From positions 1 through 6,160 of the forward strand of contig JBAZZU010000058.1 of NCBI GenBank assembly GCA_041658605.1: a DNA stretch of 6,160 bases, written 5' to 3'. Of the stretch, positions 5,972-6,160 are shown piece by piece. The notes beneath the pieces were generated by a model. It had not been told where the DNA came from and did no database searches. It saw only the letters and a program-made list of their open reading frames with translations. The DNA is from JBAZWE01 sp041658605. Its GTDB lineage: Bacteria; Actinomycetota; Thermoleophilia; BMS3ABIN01. The position numbers and the translations under genes were made by a program. Position 1 is the stretch's first letter, and each line of letters begins with the position of its first letter.

Positions 5972-6160
5972 TCAGGGTGACACCGGCCGGATCACGCTCA
6001 CGGCTACCGGCTTGCCGTCCGCGCCGAATGCGACCACGCTCCAGCTGCTGTTCGGGGTGATGACCGGCCCGGATATGTCGGCAGGCCGCGCGTCAGGCAG
6101 GCCACCCAGGTTGACGCTGGTCTCCTTGCCCGCCCAGGACCACAGCGGCTTGCTGTCGGC
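5972..6160 (-). CDS. C-terminal part of an unidentified gene (cut by the window edge)
   Basis: Sixty-two codons run from the right edge to TGA 5974-5972. The stretch is rich in Ser, Pro, Gly, Val and Trp, for example KPLWSWAGKETSVNLGG and NSSWSVVAFGADGKPVAVSV. The alternating hydrophobic pattern suggests beta strands, as in extracellular or periplasmic beta-sandwich domains. Third positions are strongly G/C, which supports coding on this strand. I do not recognise the family, and the N-terminal part lies outside the window. The signal-peptide-like frame begins about 56 bases after its stop, on the same strand. Confidence 0.6.
   Translation of the reverse strand, partial: ADSKPLWSWAGKETSVNLGGLPDARPADISGPVITPNSSWSVVAFGADGKPVAVSVIRPVSP

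Overview
The window reads as a moderately GC-rich bacterial chromosome, with coding DNA richer in G+C than the AT-rich spacers. The style of the proteins, especially the catalase-peroxidase, suggests a proteobacterium, probably beta or gamma. That is inferred from general resemblance, not from a search. No rRNA, tRNA, CRISPR array or transposase gene is visible.

Layout. Positions 1-99 form a single near-perfect palindrome centred on base 50, which looks like a MITE-like or other palindromic repeat. A 178-base AT-rich spacer follows, with a promoter-like inverted repeat. On the + strand, 278-1615 encodes a cobalamin-binding-type radical SAM protein. It runs convergently into katG (minus strand, 3870-1690) across a 74-base gap. 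Upstream of katG and in the same direction, after 206 bases, is an AAA/DUF4143 ATPase (5312-4077).

From 5313 to 6160 the sequence holds no full-length gene, but the minus strand carries a series of short stretches that look coding. These are the C-terminal 62 codons of a gene entering from the right edge, a 46-codon stretch that opens with a textbook signal peptide but has no start codon, an overlapping open frame of at least 47 codons, and a 33-codon GTG-started ORF. Just upstream of that last ORF are two copies of a 16-base operator-like palindrome exactly 22 bases apart. I read this as a decayed or small-peptide accessory region with surviving regulatory DNA.

How the genes relate. katG is a complete bifunctional catalase-peroxidase for hydrogen peroxide defence. 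The radical SAM protein has no pathway partner in view, and the ATPase is of a widespread type without an agreed function. I see no evidence that these three work as one system. The best candidates for something new are the 99-base palindrome, the tandem operator, and the small secreted peptide-like reading frame.
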